Source: Mycolicibacterium lutetiense
Lineage (GTDB): Bacteria > Actinomycetota > Actinomycetes > Mycobacteriales > Mycobacteriaceae
Assembly: GCF_017876775.1 (NCBI RefSeq)
Contig: NZ_JAGIOP010000002.1
Location: 496,001-560,000, forward strand
Reading direction: 5' to 3'
DNA length: 64,000 nucleotides
The notes under the pieces are model-generated. The model worked only from the letters and a program-made list of their open reading frames with translations. It made no database searches and was not told the DNA's origin. The translations under genes were made by a program, and so were the position numbers. This document shows, piece after piece, positions 9,116 through 17,495 of this stretch (the first letter of the stretch is position 1; each line of letters starts with the position of its first letter).

Positions 9116-9433
9116 TCAGCGATTACACATGAGGTCTACGTATGCGGTGGTGTAGCGCACGAGGTTGTTCACGTTGCCCGCAGGACCCCGCTGCACCCAC
9201 GAATGCTTGACGTCAGTGCCCTGCCGAATCGCCGTCACGGTGCATTGATCCAAATGTGAATTGCCGAATTTGTTGAGTATCACGCGAAATCCCTGCGCTT
9301 CGAGGTCGCTGATGGTCGCCTGGGCGGACTTCTGACCGCTGGGTGCAGCACTTGCCGGCGCAGATGCGGCAAACCCGAGTCCCATTGCAACCGAGGCAAC
9401 GGCGACGGTCTTCACGAGCAGATTATTCGTCAT
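9116..9433 (-). CDS. Small secreted protein
   Basis: 105 residues with a clean Sec signal peptide (hydrophobic VAVASVAMGLGFAA, probable cleavage after ASA near residue 30) and GAAAGGGA upstream of the ATG. The mature part is about 75 residues with two cysteines (DQCTV and DLMCNR), probably one disulfide. Small secreted mycobacterial proteins of this layout are common; the function is unknown. It stands alone between the oxidase and the TrpB2-like gene. Confidence 0.75.
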   Translation of the reverse strand: MTNNLLVKTVAVASVAMGLGFAASAPASAAPSGQKSAQATISDLEAQGFRVILNKFGNSHLDQCTVTAIRQGTDVKHSWVQRGPAGNVNNLVRYTTAYVDLMCNR

Positions 9434-9516
9434 CCAATTCCCTTTCCGGCCTGTCGATATACCAACCTCGTTTTCCTGAGGTATCTACATCGAGAGTACT
9501 TGCGAATGTGAATCCA

Positions 9517-9560
9517 GGGAAAAACTCATATGCGACGCATAATTAGCCGCATAGGAGTTT
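9517..9560 (-). terminator. Intrinsic terminator after the TrpB2-like gene
   Basis: The arms AAACTCATATGCG (9522-9534) and CGCATAGGAGTTT (9548-9560) pair at 12 of 13 positions. Read leftward, the stem is followed directly by a run of five T. This is a standard intrinsic terminator for the leftward gene ending at 9624, and it is unusually AT-rich for this genome. Confidence 0.65.
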
Positions 9561-9623
9561 CTTGGCAAATTCAGATCGAATTCACATATGAGGGCCGGCG
9601 TCGTGGAACCCGGTGCGTCAGCG

Positions 9624-10925
9624 TCAGAAATTCCCGTCCAAGAACTCGGCGTACGCCGGCAGGTCGAGTTGGCCGTGACCCGACAGGCCGATCACGACCA
9701 CCTGTTCGGCCGGGTCGTCGGCGACGTGCCGGGCTGCGGCCGCGATCGCGTGGGTGGATTCGGGTGCTGGGACGATGCCCTGGGTCCGCGCGAACAGAAC
9801 TCCCGCCGAGAACGCGTCGTGTTGCCCGATGGCGAGGCCCTCGACCAGGCCCAGCTCGACGGTGTGGCTGAGTGCGGGCGCCATCCCGTGGTAGCGCAGT
9901 CCACCGGCATGGATTGGGTCAGGCACGAAATCCATGCCGAGCGTGTGCATCTTGAGCAGCGGAGTCAGGCCGGCCACATCACCGTGGTCGTAGCGGTACT
10001 CCCCCTGCGTGATCGACGGGCACGCGACCGGTTCGGCGGCCACGACCTTGGGATTCGATCGTCCATGGATCTTCTCACGCAGGAACGGGAATGCCAGCCC
10101 GGCAAGGTTGGATCCGCCACCGGCACAGCCGAACACGATGTCGGCACCATTCGGCTCGACGGCGACGAGCTGCGCCACCGCCTCCTGGCCGATCACGCTC
10201 TGATGCAACACCACATGGTTCAGCACGCTGCCCAGCGCGTAGCGAATGTCGGGATCGCCGGCCGCGACTTCAACCGCCTCACTCACCGCCATCCCGAGAC
10301 TGCCGGGAGTATCCGGGGTCGCGGCCAGGATCGCGCGCCCCGACGCGGTGAGATTCGACGGGCTTGAGTGCACGGTGCCGCCGTACGTCCGGATCAGATG
10401 ACCGCGGTACGGCTTCGACTCGTAGGACGCCCGGACCTGCCAGACCTCGATCTCGAGGCCGAACTGGGCCCCGGCGAAAGCCAGTGCGCTGCCCCACTGC
10501 CCGGCACCGGTCTCGGTGGTCAGCTTCCGAACCCCGTCGATGCTGTTGTAATAGGCCTGTGCCACAGCGGAATTGGTCTTGTGGCTGCCAACTGGGCTGA
10601 CACCTTCGTATTTGACGTAAATGTGAGCACCGGTATTGAGCGCCTGCTCGAACCGCCGGGCCCGGATCAACGGGGAGGGTCGCCACATCGAGTAGATCTC
10701 CCGCACTGCATCCGGGATCGCGATGTAGGGCTCCGTGGACACTTCCTGCGCAATCAACCCGCTCGGGAACAGCGCCGCGAGGTCGTCCGGGCCGACCGGC
10801 TCCTTGGTACCCGGGTGCAGATGCGGCGGGATCGGCTGATCGAGTTCGGCCGGCAGGTTGTACCAGTGCGTCGGCACCTCGACCGTGACCAGATCGGGAT
10901 GGGCAGCGTCGGCGTGCAGCGTCAT
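9624..10925 (-). CDS. trpB2: TrpB2-type tryptophan synthase beta-like PLP enzyme
   Basis: 433 residues. The motif SHKTNSA contains the lysine that binds pyridoxal phosphate, and GCAGGGSNLAGLAFP is the phosphate-binding loop. The long N-terminal extension (VPTHWYNLPAEL ... PPHLHPGTKEPV) is characteristic of TrpB2 rather than TrpB1. TrpB2 enzymes make tryptophan from indole and serine and usually lie outside the trp operon, as here with no trpA neighbour. The ATG at 10925 matches the usual family start; upstream extension only opens shadow sequence. Confidence 0.9.
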   Translation of the reverse strand: MTLHADAAHPDLVTVEVPTHWYNLPAELDQPIPPHLHPGTKEPVGPDDLAALFPSGLIAQEVSTEPYIAIPDAVREIYSMWRPSPLIRARRFEQALNTGAHIYVKYEGVSPVGSHKTNSAVAQAYYNSIDGVRKLTTETGAGQWGSALAFAGAQFGLEIEVWQVRASYESKPYRGHLIRTYGGTVHSSPSNLTASGRAILAATPDTPGSLGMAVSEAVEVAAGDPDIRYALGSVLNHVVLHQSVIGQEAVAQLVAVEPNGADIVFGCAGGGSNLAGLAFPFLREKIHGRSNPKVVAAEPVACPSITQGEYRYDHGDVAGLTPLLKMHTLGMDFVPDPIHAGGLRYHGMAPALSHTVELGLVEGLAIGQHDAFSAGVLFARTQGIVPAPESTHAIAAAARHVADDPAEQVVVIGLSGHGQLDLPAYAEFLDGNF

Positions 10926-11027
10926 GCGGACACTGTAGTCAGATGCCGACCGGCGATCTCGCAGGTCGTGTTCCATCGGATGGGACTGCCGACCGACGGG
11001 CCGACCGCCGCCCGTAGCTTTGTCGGC

Positions 11028-11873
11028 ATGACCGAGCTGGAACTGAAGCAGATCGAGACATCCGCCGGAGTACTGCGGTATTACGACACTGGCGAGGGGC
11101 CGGCGGTGCTGTTCCTGCACGGCTCGGGCCCGGGGGTTACCGGCTGGCGCAACTTCCAGGGAATCCTGCCCACCTTCGCCGAGCACTTCCGTTGTCTCAT
11201 CCTGGAATTTCCGGGCTTCGGGGTCACCGATGACATCGGCGGCCACCCCATGGTTGCGGCACAGGGTGTGGTCGGACCGTTCGTGGATGCCCTCGGTATC
11301 GACCGGGTCCACATCGTCGGCAACTCGATGGGCGGTGGTGTCGGGATCAACTTCGCGATCCGCCAACCGGACCGCATCGGCAAGCTCGTCACCATCGGTG
11401 GAATCGGAACCAACCTGTTCAGCCCGGGCCCCAGCGAGGGCATCCGGCTACTGCAGGAATTCACCGAAGACCCGACCCGCCAACGCCTGATCGACTGGCT
11501 GAATTCGATGGTCTACGACCCAGCGCTGGTGACTGACGAGTTGATCGAACAGCGCTGGGAGCTGGCGACCGATCCCAAGACGCTTGCCGCTGCCAAGCGG
11601 ATGTACGGCAAGGCGGCCTTCGCGGGAATGATGGCCGCCATGCGGTCCTCTGACGCCCCGATGCCGTGGGCGCAGATGCACAAGGTGGCGGCCCCGACGT
11701 TGCTGACCTGGGGTCGAGATGATCGGGTCAGCCCCCTCGACATGGCGCTGATTCCCATGCGGACGATCCCGAACGCCGAATTGCATGTGTTCCCCAACTG
11801 TGGGCACTGGGCGATGATCGAGGCGAAAGAGGCCTTCGAGCAGACCGTGCTGGGATTCTTGACCCGCGGCTAG
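11028..11873 (+). CDS. Alpha/beta hydrolase (meta-cleavage product hydrolase-like)
   Basis: 281 residues. It shows an HGSGPG oxyanion motif near residue 27, the nucleophile elbow GNSMGGG, the acid in WGRDDRVSP and the histidine in NCGHWAMIE. The SGPG and NSMGGG signatures are those of HsaD/BphD-type carbon-carbon bond hydrolases, which cleave meta-fission products of aromatic or steroid ring degradation. No ring-cleavage dioxygenase is adjacent, so the substrate is open. It is divergent from the TrpB2-like gene. Confidence 0.85.
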   Translation: MTELELKQIETSAGVLRYYDTGEGPAVLFLHGSGPGVTGWRNFQGILPTFAEHFRCLILEFPGFGVTDDIGGHPMVAAQGVVGPFVDALGIDRVHIVGNSMGGGVGINFAIRQPDRIGKLVTIGGIGTNLFSPGPSEGIRLLQEFTEDPTRQRLIDWLNSMVYDPALVTDELIEQRWELATDPKTLAAAKRMYGKAAFAGMMAAMRSSDAPMPWAQMHKVAAPTLLTWGRDDRVSPLDMALIPMRTIPNAELHVFPNCGHWAMIEAKEAFEQTVLGFLTRG

Positions 11874-11961
11874 TCGATGTAGTCGGCAATCCCATTCTCC
11901 CAGCGCCCACACCAAATTCCTGGGGCGTCTCGTTCGCCTGAAATCCATCGTTGAATCTACG

Positions 11962-11975
11962 ATACAGAGCTGTAT
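11962..11975. promoter_or_regulatory. Perfect dyad upstream of the SnoaL-like gene
   Basis: ATACAGAGCTGTAT is a perfect 14-bp palindrome in an AT-rich stretch 70 bases before the gene at 12046. This position suits a repressor operator, but no regulator gene is adjacent. Confidence 0.45.
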
Positions 11976-12045
11976 ATTTGTTGTGTGCGCCACGCCACAT
12001 GGGCCACTGGCTGCCCTACCGCTCCCCCGATGGAAAAGGACCGCA

Positions 12046-12567
12046 ATGGATCTGGTCGATCGAATCGCCAAACACCGCCGGATGGCCGAGAGCTACCGGG
12101 ACAAATATGTCCTACGGAAGGTCCAGGAAGGCGAGTCCTATGACGAGTGGGAGTTCACCGACGACGCGGTCTACACCTCCCCCTATTTCGTGGCTGGGCA
12201 GGAACTCGTCCTCAAAGACGTAGCGACTTCGTTCGACGTCGCGGCCACCGTCGAGGCCAAGGCCTACTCGGTGGCCTTCCCGGACTGGAAACCCGTCGAC
12301 CACAAGTTCTGGCCGGCAGAAAACGGCCTGGTCATGCGCTACCGCTGGGAAGGCACGACCACCGACGGCGAGACGATGGGCTTCTACTCGATCAGCTTCA
12401 TCGATACGAATGAGGATGGCCAGATCACCCACTGGTCGACCTACGTCAATGACGAGGAATACGGGCCTTTCCTGGAGAAGGCGATCGGCGCTCGCGGGCC
12501 GTTCCACGGCGACGAGTACATGGAGGCACTCGCCCGACACTTTGAAAAACACAACCTGACCTGGTGA
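12046..12567 (+). CDS. SnoaL/NTF2-like domain protein
   Basis: 173 residues, ATG preceded by GGAAAAGGA. The order (helix with VDRIAKHRRMAESYRDKY, then mixed beta strands ending in FYSISFIDTNEDGQITHW) fits the NTF2/SnoaL cone fold, whose members act as small isomerases, hydratases or cyclases, or as non-catalytic binding proteins. The D-G-(Q)-I-THW ending is typical of this fold. It stands alone behind a palindromic site. The assignment is from fold pattern only. Confidence 0.6.
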   Translation: MDLVDRIAKHRRMAESYRDKYVLRKVQEGESYDEWEFTDDAVYTSPYFVAGQELVLKDVATSFDVAATVEAKAYSVAFPDWKPVDHKFWPAENGLVMRYRWEGTTTDGETMGFYSISFIDTNEDGQITHWSTYVNDEEYGPFLEKAIGARGPFHGDEYMEALARHFEKHNLTW

Positions 12568-12757
12568 GCCCGGGCTGCGGCCCCGAAGGTGAGAATCTGC
12601 TGCCAGTGATCAATCAGATTGACACTGTGCGGATTTCAATCCGTTACCGACCGCACAGCCTGTCCCCACAAGCATCACAGGGCAAACACATCGGCTCGAA
12701 ATAGCGTTGCTCTCCGTGCGGCACCGTCGTCGCACCGGTCAGAAACGGAGTAAAGCA

Positions 12758-13060
12758 ATGCGTTTCAAGAAATCCGTTGGCATTTCAGCGATGGCGGCAG
12801 GCATCGGCGTAGCCGGGCTGTTGGGCCTCGGCATAGGTACGGCGAGTGCCGATCCGGGCTGCGACCGCCCGGGTGCACCGTCGTGTGGGCATCATGACGA
12901 CCGCGGGGCTCGGCCCGATGACTGGCGCGGCCGCAATATCGACGCGGCGCGTCGCGATCATCAACCCTTCGAGTGGAATGGCCAGCAGGTGCGACCGATG
13001 CCTTCCGGCGATGGCCGCGGCTGGGGCTTCTGGTTCCTTGATCGCTGGATTCCGATGTAG
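12758..13060 (+). CDS. Small secreted protein, Arg/Asp/Trp-rich
   Basis: 100 residues. A Sec signal peptide (KKSVGISAMAAGIGVAGLLGLG) ends near ASA-DPGCD around residue 32. The mature peptide has two cysteines (GCDRPGAPSCGHH), histidines and an aromatic C-terminus (GWGFWFLDRWIPM). The start has ACGGAG upstream. It resembles the many small secreted mycobacterial proteins of unknown role. It ends 8 bases before a strong bidirectional hairpin. Confidence 0.75.
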   Translation: MRFKKSVGISAMAAGIGVAGLLGLGIGTASADPGCDRPGAPSCGHHDDRGARPDDWRGRNIDAARRDHQPFEWNGQQVRPMPSGDGRGWGFWFLDRWIPM

Positions 13061-13068
13061 CCGAACCG

Positions 13069-13108
13069 ATTCTGTTGGGGCACTCATCCCCTAGTGCCCC
13101 AACAGAAT
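13069..13108. terminator. Bidirectional hairpin terminator between convergent genes
   Basis: The arms ATTCTGTTGGGGCACT (13069-13084) and AGTGCCCCAACAGAAT (13093-13108) are perfect complements with an 8-base loop. The hairpin sits between two convergent stops and probably ends both transcripts, although no long T-run follows. Confidence 0.65.
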
Positions 13109-13123
13109 TCGGAATTGGTGCGG

Positions 13124-13990
13124 TCAACGCGGCGTGGAGCACGCCGCCTTTACCGCACCGTCCATCGCGATGGCTGCAGTCCAGTTCGCATGATCTGCGG
13201 GCTCGAACTTCGGCAGCTTGGTGGCATAGTTGTCCACGTACCGGGACTGTGCGCGCAGGAGACCGGTCAGCAGCGGATCCGTGGCCTTGTCTGCCAACCG
13301 GCGCAGTTCGTCAGCCTCCTGACGCATGATCGGGATGACCGACATCGTCACCGCCCGTTGTTTGCGCGACCAACGCGCGGCTGCGACGCGATGATCGCCC
13401 TTGGCCCAAGTCTGCTGCTTGCCGTCGTACCCGGCGCTGGCCCGCTGCCACTGAGCGCAGACCGGATCCGGCTTCTGTGCGGCAAATGCCTGAGCAGATT
13501 TGCTACCCGGATCCCCCGTTGCCGTCGACGTAATCACTTCGGCAGGAACGGGTTTCGCGCTCGACGACGCCGTCCCGGCCGCGGGCTGATCGTCGTGGCG
13601 TCCCGTCGTCGTAACCGCAACCACGCCGCCGACGAGCAAGGCGGCCGCGGTGGTCACGCCTACTGTCTTCCACACCCGTGCGCCGGTCAACTTGACACCC
13701 AGCGGCCGGCGACCGGTACCACCAGCGCCGAGCGCCACGTTGAACGCCGCGTCCGGGCGGGCCCGCAACTCGGCTACGGCCACTTCGACCGCTGCGGTCG
13801 GCGTCCCGAGATCGGTGAGCGCCTTGACGAATCGCGCTACCGACACCAGATCGCGGCCGTACAGATTCTCCTGCGGCGGAACGGCAGGCAGGAACCGCTC
13901 AACCAGATCCTCGCGCAGCTCCGATGCCCGCGCGACTTCGGCTGCGGTCAGCCAGTGCCCTGGAACATCTTCCCCCACAAACCCGGTCAT
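13124..13990 (-). CDS. Hypothetical membrane-anchored protein
   Basis: 288 residues from the ATG at 13990, with GGAAGG upstream. Residues 1-75 form an acidic helical N-terminal domain (WLTAAEVARASELREDLVERFLP), a region that looks MerR-like in its helix pattern. One membrane segment follows (VGVTTAAALLVGGVVAVTTTG, about residues 105-125), then an extracytoplasmic helical domain with conserved-looking CAQWQ and a final Cys. The layout suggests sensing or scaffolding across the membrane. The open frame continues upstream to 14278 but lacks support there. Confidence 0.65.
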   Translation of the reverse strand: MTGFVGEDVPGHWLTAAEVARASELREDLVERFLPAVPPQENLYGRDLVSVARFVKALTDLGTPTAAVEVAVAELRARPDAAFNVALGAGGTGRRPLGVKLTGARVWKTVGVTTAAALLVGGVVAVTTTGRHDDQPAAGTASSSAKPVPAEVITSTATGDPGSKSAQAFAAQKPDPVCAQWQRASAGYDGKQQTWAKGDHRVAAARWSRKQRAVTMSVIPIMRQEADELRRLADKATDPLLTGLLRAQSRYVDNYATKLPKFEPADHANWTAAIAMDGAVKAACSTPR

Positions 13991-14418
13991 CAGGTCGTCC
14001 TTCCCATGTGCACAGATGATTGGTACAACATCCCGCGCATACGCTGCAACCGGGAAAGCGCCTGACGTCGCCACGTTGCCATCACAAGTTGGACACCGAG
14101 AGGTTACGGCCTCTTTTGCCGGTCGTGCGGTGGGATCTCCTGGCAAACAACCACTCTCGACTGCCGCGGTGTGGTCGCGACGAAAAAGTACACCGCCCGA
14201 TGCGAGTACGAGGCGGCTGAGGTAGTCGCCCGCGGCAGCATCGGCCCGACCATCCCGCAAAGGTCTCCGCGTCGACAATCGCGTGGTGTTCGACGGCGTC
14301 GGATTTGAGGTAGCGCACTACGCGTGCCCATTCCCACCAACCCGGCGCATGCTGCGAATTGCTCGACCTGTCAGTTCAGATACCGGACGGTGATGACGAT
14401 GACGTATGGGATGCGGAC
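13991..14418. other. Intergenic region, no supported gene
   Basis: About 430 bases between divergent genes. Several frames stay open, including the upstream extension of the 288-aa protein, which has a CPTC motif that could be chance, but none has a ribosome site. It probably contains both promoters; no clear dyad was found. Confidence 0.35.
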
Positions 14419-15441
14419 ATGACCGCGCTGACCTCTCAGCACACCCCGGCAGTCGACCGGCCGACGCTCACGCTCGCCGGCGCCGAGGCATCTTCGCCGG
14501 GCGTGACGCGCACCGGCGCCTCGTTTCGAGGCGCGTTGCACCGCCGGCCGTTGTCGGTGTGGCGCGAGGTTGCTCGGGGTCGGCTCGCCGATCTCCATGT
14601 CGATCTCGACGGTCTCCCGGTCGATTGCCGGGATGATCCGCGCTACCTCGATGCGCGACGCAGGCTCACGGAGGCGACCGAGATGGTCGATGAGCGGTGC
14701 AGCCTCCGCGGCGTGCTCAACGGGGCCGCGGTGGAAGCCGCCTGGCTTCGGATTCACGCCGTGGACGTCACGGTCATCCGGCTCGCGACACCCGGGGTGG
14801 TACGGGCCCGGCTGCCCGAAATCGTCTCCACCGGAAAGGAATTGCTCGGTGACAGCCATGAGTCGGTCGTGGCGCTCCGCGAAATTCTGGGGCACCCGAA
14901 GTGGACGGAATACGACCGTGAAACCCTGGCGCGCAGCGTCAAGGCTGTACATGCCGCCTCCGACAGCGAGAGTATGCGGCTGCGCAGCTTCCGCAACATC
15001 CTGCTCGGTGCCACCGCCATGTTGGCGCTGTTGGCGATCTGTTTCGGCGTCGTCGGCGCTTGTCGTCCCGACACGTTCGGTCTCACCGCCGCCGGAGCCT
15101 CGATGTCCCGCGCGGACATCGCGATCGCCGAGCTCCTGGGCCTGGTGAGCGCCAGCCTTGTGGGCGCGGTGGCCATCCGCCGGATGAAGGGAACCTCCAC
15201 GGCCTACGCGGTGCCGATGGCCTCGCTGTTGCTGAAACTGCCCACCGGCGCATTGACCGCTGTCGCAGGACTGCTGATGGTCAAGGCCGGGATCGCCGGG
15301 GACGGGGTCAGCGTCACCACCAACGCCCACGTAGTCGGCTACTCGTTGTTGTTCGGAGCGTCGCAGCAGGGCCTCACCGGGATGGTGGACCGCCAGGCTC
15401 AAAGCCTGCTCAACAACATCTCATCCAAGGACAATGCGTGA
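14419..15441 (+). CDS. Hypothetical membrane protein
   Basis: 340 residues from the ATG at 14419; a TTG at 14359 would add 20 acidic residues. The first 200 residues are soluble and helical with many Arg/Asp/Glu. At least three membrane segments follow (ILLGATAMLALLAICFGVVGA, the IAIAELLGLVSASLVGAVAI region, and LPTGALTAVAGLLMVKAGIA). A short cytoplasmic tail ends the protein. No family was recognised. It is divergent from the 288-aa anchored protein, so the two may be functionally linked. Confidence 0.65.
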   Translation: MTALTSQHTPAVDRPTLTLAGAEASSPGVTRTGASFRGALHRRPLSVWREVARGRLADLHVDLDGLPVDCRDDPRYLDARRRLTEATEMVDERCSLRGVLNGAAVEAAWLRIHAVDVTVIRLATPGVVRARLPEIVSTGKELLGDSHESVVALREILGHPKWTEYDRETLARSVKAVHAASDSESMRLRSFRNILLGATAMLALLAICFGVVGACRPDTFGLTAAGASMSRADIAIAELLGLVSASLVGAVAIRRMKGTSTAYAVPMASLLLKLPTGALTAVAGLLMVKAGIAGDGVSVTTNAHVVGYSLLFGASQQGLTGMVDRQAQSLLNNISSKDNA

Positions 15442-15472
15442 TTGAACGGCCTGATCGGCGGGCCCGGTTGGC

Positions 15473-16342
15473 ATGATGCTGAATATGGATGAATACCGCC
15501 GCGGGGAACTCGCGTTCGACGTCATCGACAGCGGACCTGCTGACGGGCCGGTGGTGGTGCTGCTGCACGGCTTTCCCCAGCAGAACAGCAGTTGGGAGCA
15601 GATCATCCCGCTGCTCACCGCCAACGGCTTCCGATGTCTGGCCCCCAACCAGCGCGGGTACTCGCCCGGCGCCCGGCCAACTCGGCGCCGCGACTACCGC
15701 ACGACGGAATTGGTGAAGGACGTCCTCGCGCTGATCGACGCCAGCGGTGCCGACCGGGTGCATCTGGTCGGTCACGACTGGGGCGCAGCGGTGGCGTGGG
15801 GTGTGGCCGGCAGCGCGCCCGAGAGGTTGGCCTCGCTGTCAGCCCTGTCGGTGCCCCATCCGATGGCCTTCATGCGGTCCATGCTGACCAGCCGACAGGG
15901 GCTGGCGTCCTGGTACATGTACGTCAACCAACTGCCCTGGGTGGCTGAGCGCTTCATGCTCGGGCGCGACGGCAAGGGTAAGGCCATGGCCAAGGTCCTG
16001 ATCCGTAGCGGCTTGCCGCCGGAAGCGGCGGCAAGGGATGCTCGGCACATGGCCGAACCCGGGGCGCTCACGGCCGCGCTGAACTGGTACCGAGCGATGC
16101 CGATGGACTTCTCCGGTCTGGGCGCGGGCTTGAAGACCAAGAAGATCACTGTGCCCACGCTCTATGTCTGGAGCGACCGCGACATCGCTCTGACCGCCAA
16201 ACCTGCGCGCGAAACCGCCAACTACGTGAGTGGCCCCTACCGCTTCGAAACGCTCGCCGGAGCGTCGCATTGGCTCCCGGAGGAGAAGCCGGCCGAGGTC
16301 GCGGAGATGTTGTTGCAGTGGTTCGCAGCCCATCCCGGATAG
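15473..16342 (+). CDS. Alpha/beta hydrolase, epoxide hydrolase-like
   Basis: 289 residues. HGFPQ near residue 32 forms the oxyanion region, and GHDWGAAVAW has aspartate as the nucleophile, the hallmark of the epoxide hydrolase/haloalkane dehalogenase branch. A late aspartate (WSDRDIAL) and the histidine in GASHWLPEEKP complete the triad. Such enzymes open epoxides of lipids or xenobiotics. The start could also be the ATG a few codons later (MDEYRRG). It ends just before the dehydrogenase gene at 16358 and is probably co-transcribed with it. Confidence 0.85.
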   Translation: MMLNMDEYRRGELAFDVIDSGPADGPVVVLLHGFPQQNSSWEQIIPLLTANGFRCLAPNQRGYSPGARPTRRRDYRTTELVKDVLALIDASGADRVHLVGHDWGAAVAWGVAGSAPERLASLSALSVPHPMAFMRSMLTSRQGLASWYMYVNQLPWVAERFMLGRDGKGKAMAKVLIRSGLPPEAAARDARHMAEPGALTAALNWYRAMPMDFSGLGAGLKTKKITVPTLYVWSDRDIALTAKPARETANYVSGPYRFETLAGASHWLPEEKPAEVAEMLLQWFAAHPG

Positions 16343-16357
16343 GTGGAAGGTGACACT

Positions 16358-17419
16358 GTGCTGACCCTGGGAGTGCTTCTCGGCGACGGGATCGGACCGG
16401 AGATCGTGGACTCGGCCACTCGGGTCGTCGAACGGGCCCTGGCAGGTGTGTCGGTCGAGGTGCGCTGGCGCGAACTGCCCTTCGGACTCGAGGCGATCGG
16501 CGAGTTCGGAACTCCGCTGCCAGAACCGACTCTGGCCGAACTGGACGGGCTGCCCGGATGGATCCTCGGTCCGCACGACAACGCGCGATACCCGGATCGA
16601 TTCCGGGGCACGCTGTCGCCCGGCGGGGCAATCCGCAAGCGCTTCAACTTGTTCGCCAACATCCGGCCCGCGCGGGCCCTGAGTACCGCCGTCCCGGCGG
16701 TATGCCCCGATCTCGACGTGGTCATCGTCCGGGAGAACACCGAAGGGTTTTACGCTGACCGCAACATGTACGACGGCGCAGGCGAATTCATGCCGACGCC
16801 GGATGTCGCGTTGGCGGTCGCCGTCTTCACCCGTCCGGCCTGTGAACGGATCGCCCATCAGGCATTCCAGTTGGCCACCGCCCGCCGCAAGTCGGTCACC
16901 ATTGCTCACAAGACCAATGTCCTGGCCAAAACCACCGGCTTGTTCCGCGATGCGTGCCTGGAAGTCGCCGGGCACTACCCCGATGTCGAAGTCCGTGGCG
17001 AGCACATCGACGCACTCGCGGCTCGGCTGGTGAGTCATCCCCGCGATTTCGATGTGATCGTGGCGGAGAACATGTTCGGTGACATCCTGTCCGATCTGGC
17101 CGGCCAGTTGAGCGGCTCGCTCGGGATAGCGCCGTCGATCAACGCCTCGCACACCCACGCGATGGCGCAGGCAGCACACGGCTCGGCGCCCGACATCGCC
17201 GGACGTGACATCGCCAACCCGGTGGCGATGATCCTGTCCAGCGCGATGTTGTTGCGTTGGCTCGCCGGCCGCGATGGCGGCACACGCGCACTCGGCGCGG
17301 CCGCCGACCGCATCGAGGACGCCATCGGACGCGTCCTGGATGCGGGTGTCGGGACGCCTGACGTCGGCGGCAGCGCGTCGACGTCGTCCTTCACCGAGCA
17401 CGTGCTCGCCGCACTGTAG
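16358..17419 (+). CDS. Isocitrate/isopropylmalate dehydrogenase family protein
   Basis: 353 residues with a GTG start 7 bases after GGAAGG. GDGIGPEI opens the family signature, VIVRENTEGFYA and IAHKTNVLAKT are substrate-loop motifs, and NMFGDILSDLAGQLSGSLGIAPS is the dehydrogenase signature with metal-binding aspartates. These enzymes oxidatively decarboxylate 2-hydroxy acids (isocitrate, isopropylmalate, tartrate). The isolated position beside an epoxide hydrolase argues for a catabolic paralogue, for example tartrate-type, rather than LeuB. Confidence 0.87.
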   Translation: MLTLGVLLGDGIGPEIVDSATRVVERALAGVSVEVRWRELPFGLEAIGEFGTPLPEPTLAELDGLPGWILGPHDNARYPDRFRGTLSPGGAIRKRFNLFANIRPARALSTAVPAVCPDLDVVIVRENTEGFYADRNMYDGAGEFMPTPDVALAVAVFTRPACERIAHQAFQLATARRKSVTIAHKTNVLAKTTGLFRDACLEVAGHYPDVEVRGEHIDALAARLVSHPRDFDVIVAENMFGDILSDLAGQLSGSLGIAPSINASHTHAMAQAAHGSAPDIAGRDIANPVAMILSSAMLLRWLAGRDGGTRALGAAADRIEDAIGRVLDAGVGTPDVGGSASTSSFTEHVLAAL

Positions 17420-17495
17420 TGCCCGGTGTGCAGGCAGGTGCCGGACCAAGGACATAATCGACAAACACCAAGATGAGCTAAGGATCGGAGCGGAA

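Noticed and set aside
13991..14278. N-terminal extension with CPTC motif on the 288-aa anchored protein
   Set aside because: GGAAGG precedes the ATG at 13990, and the extension has Arg-rich shadow composition.
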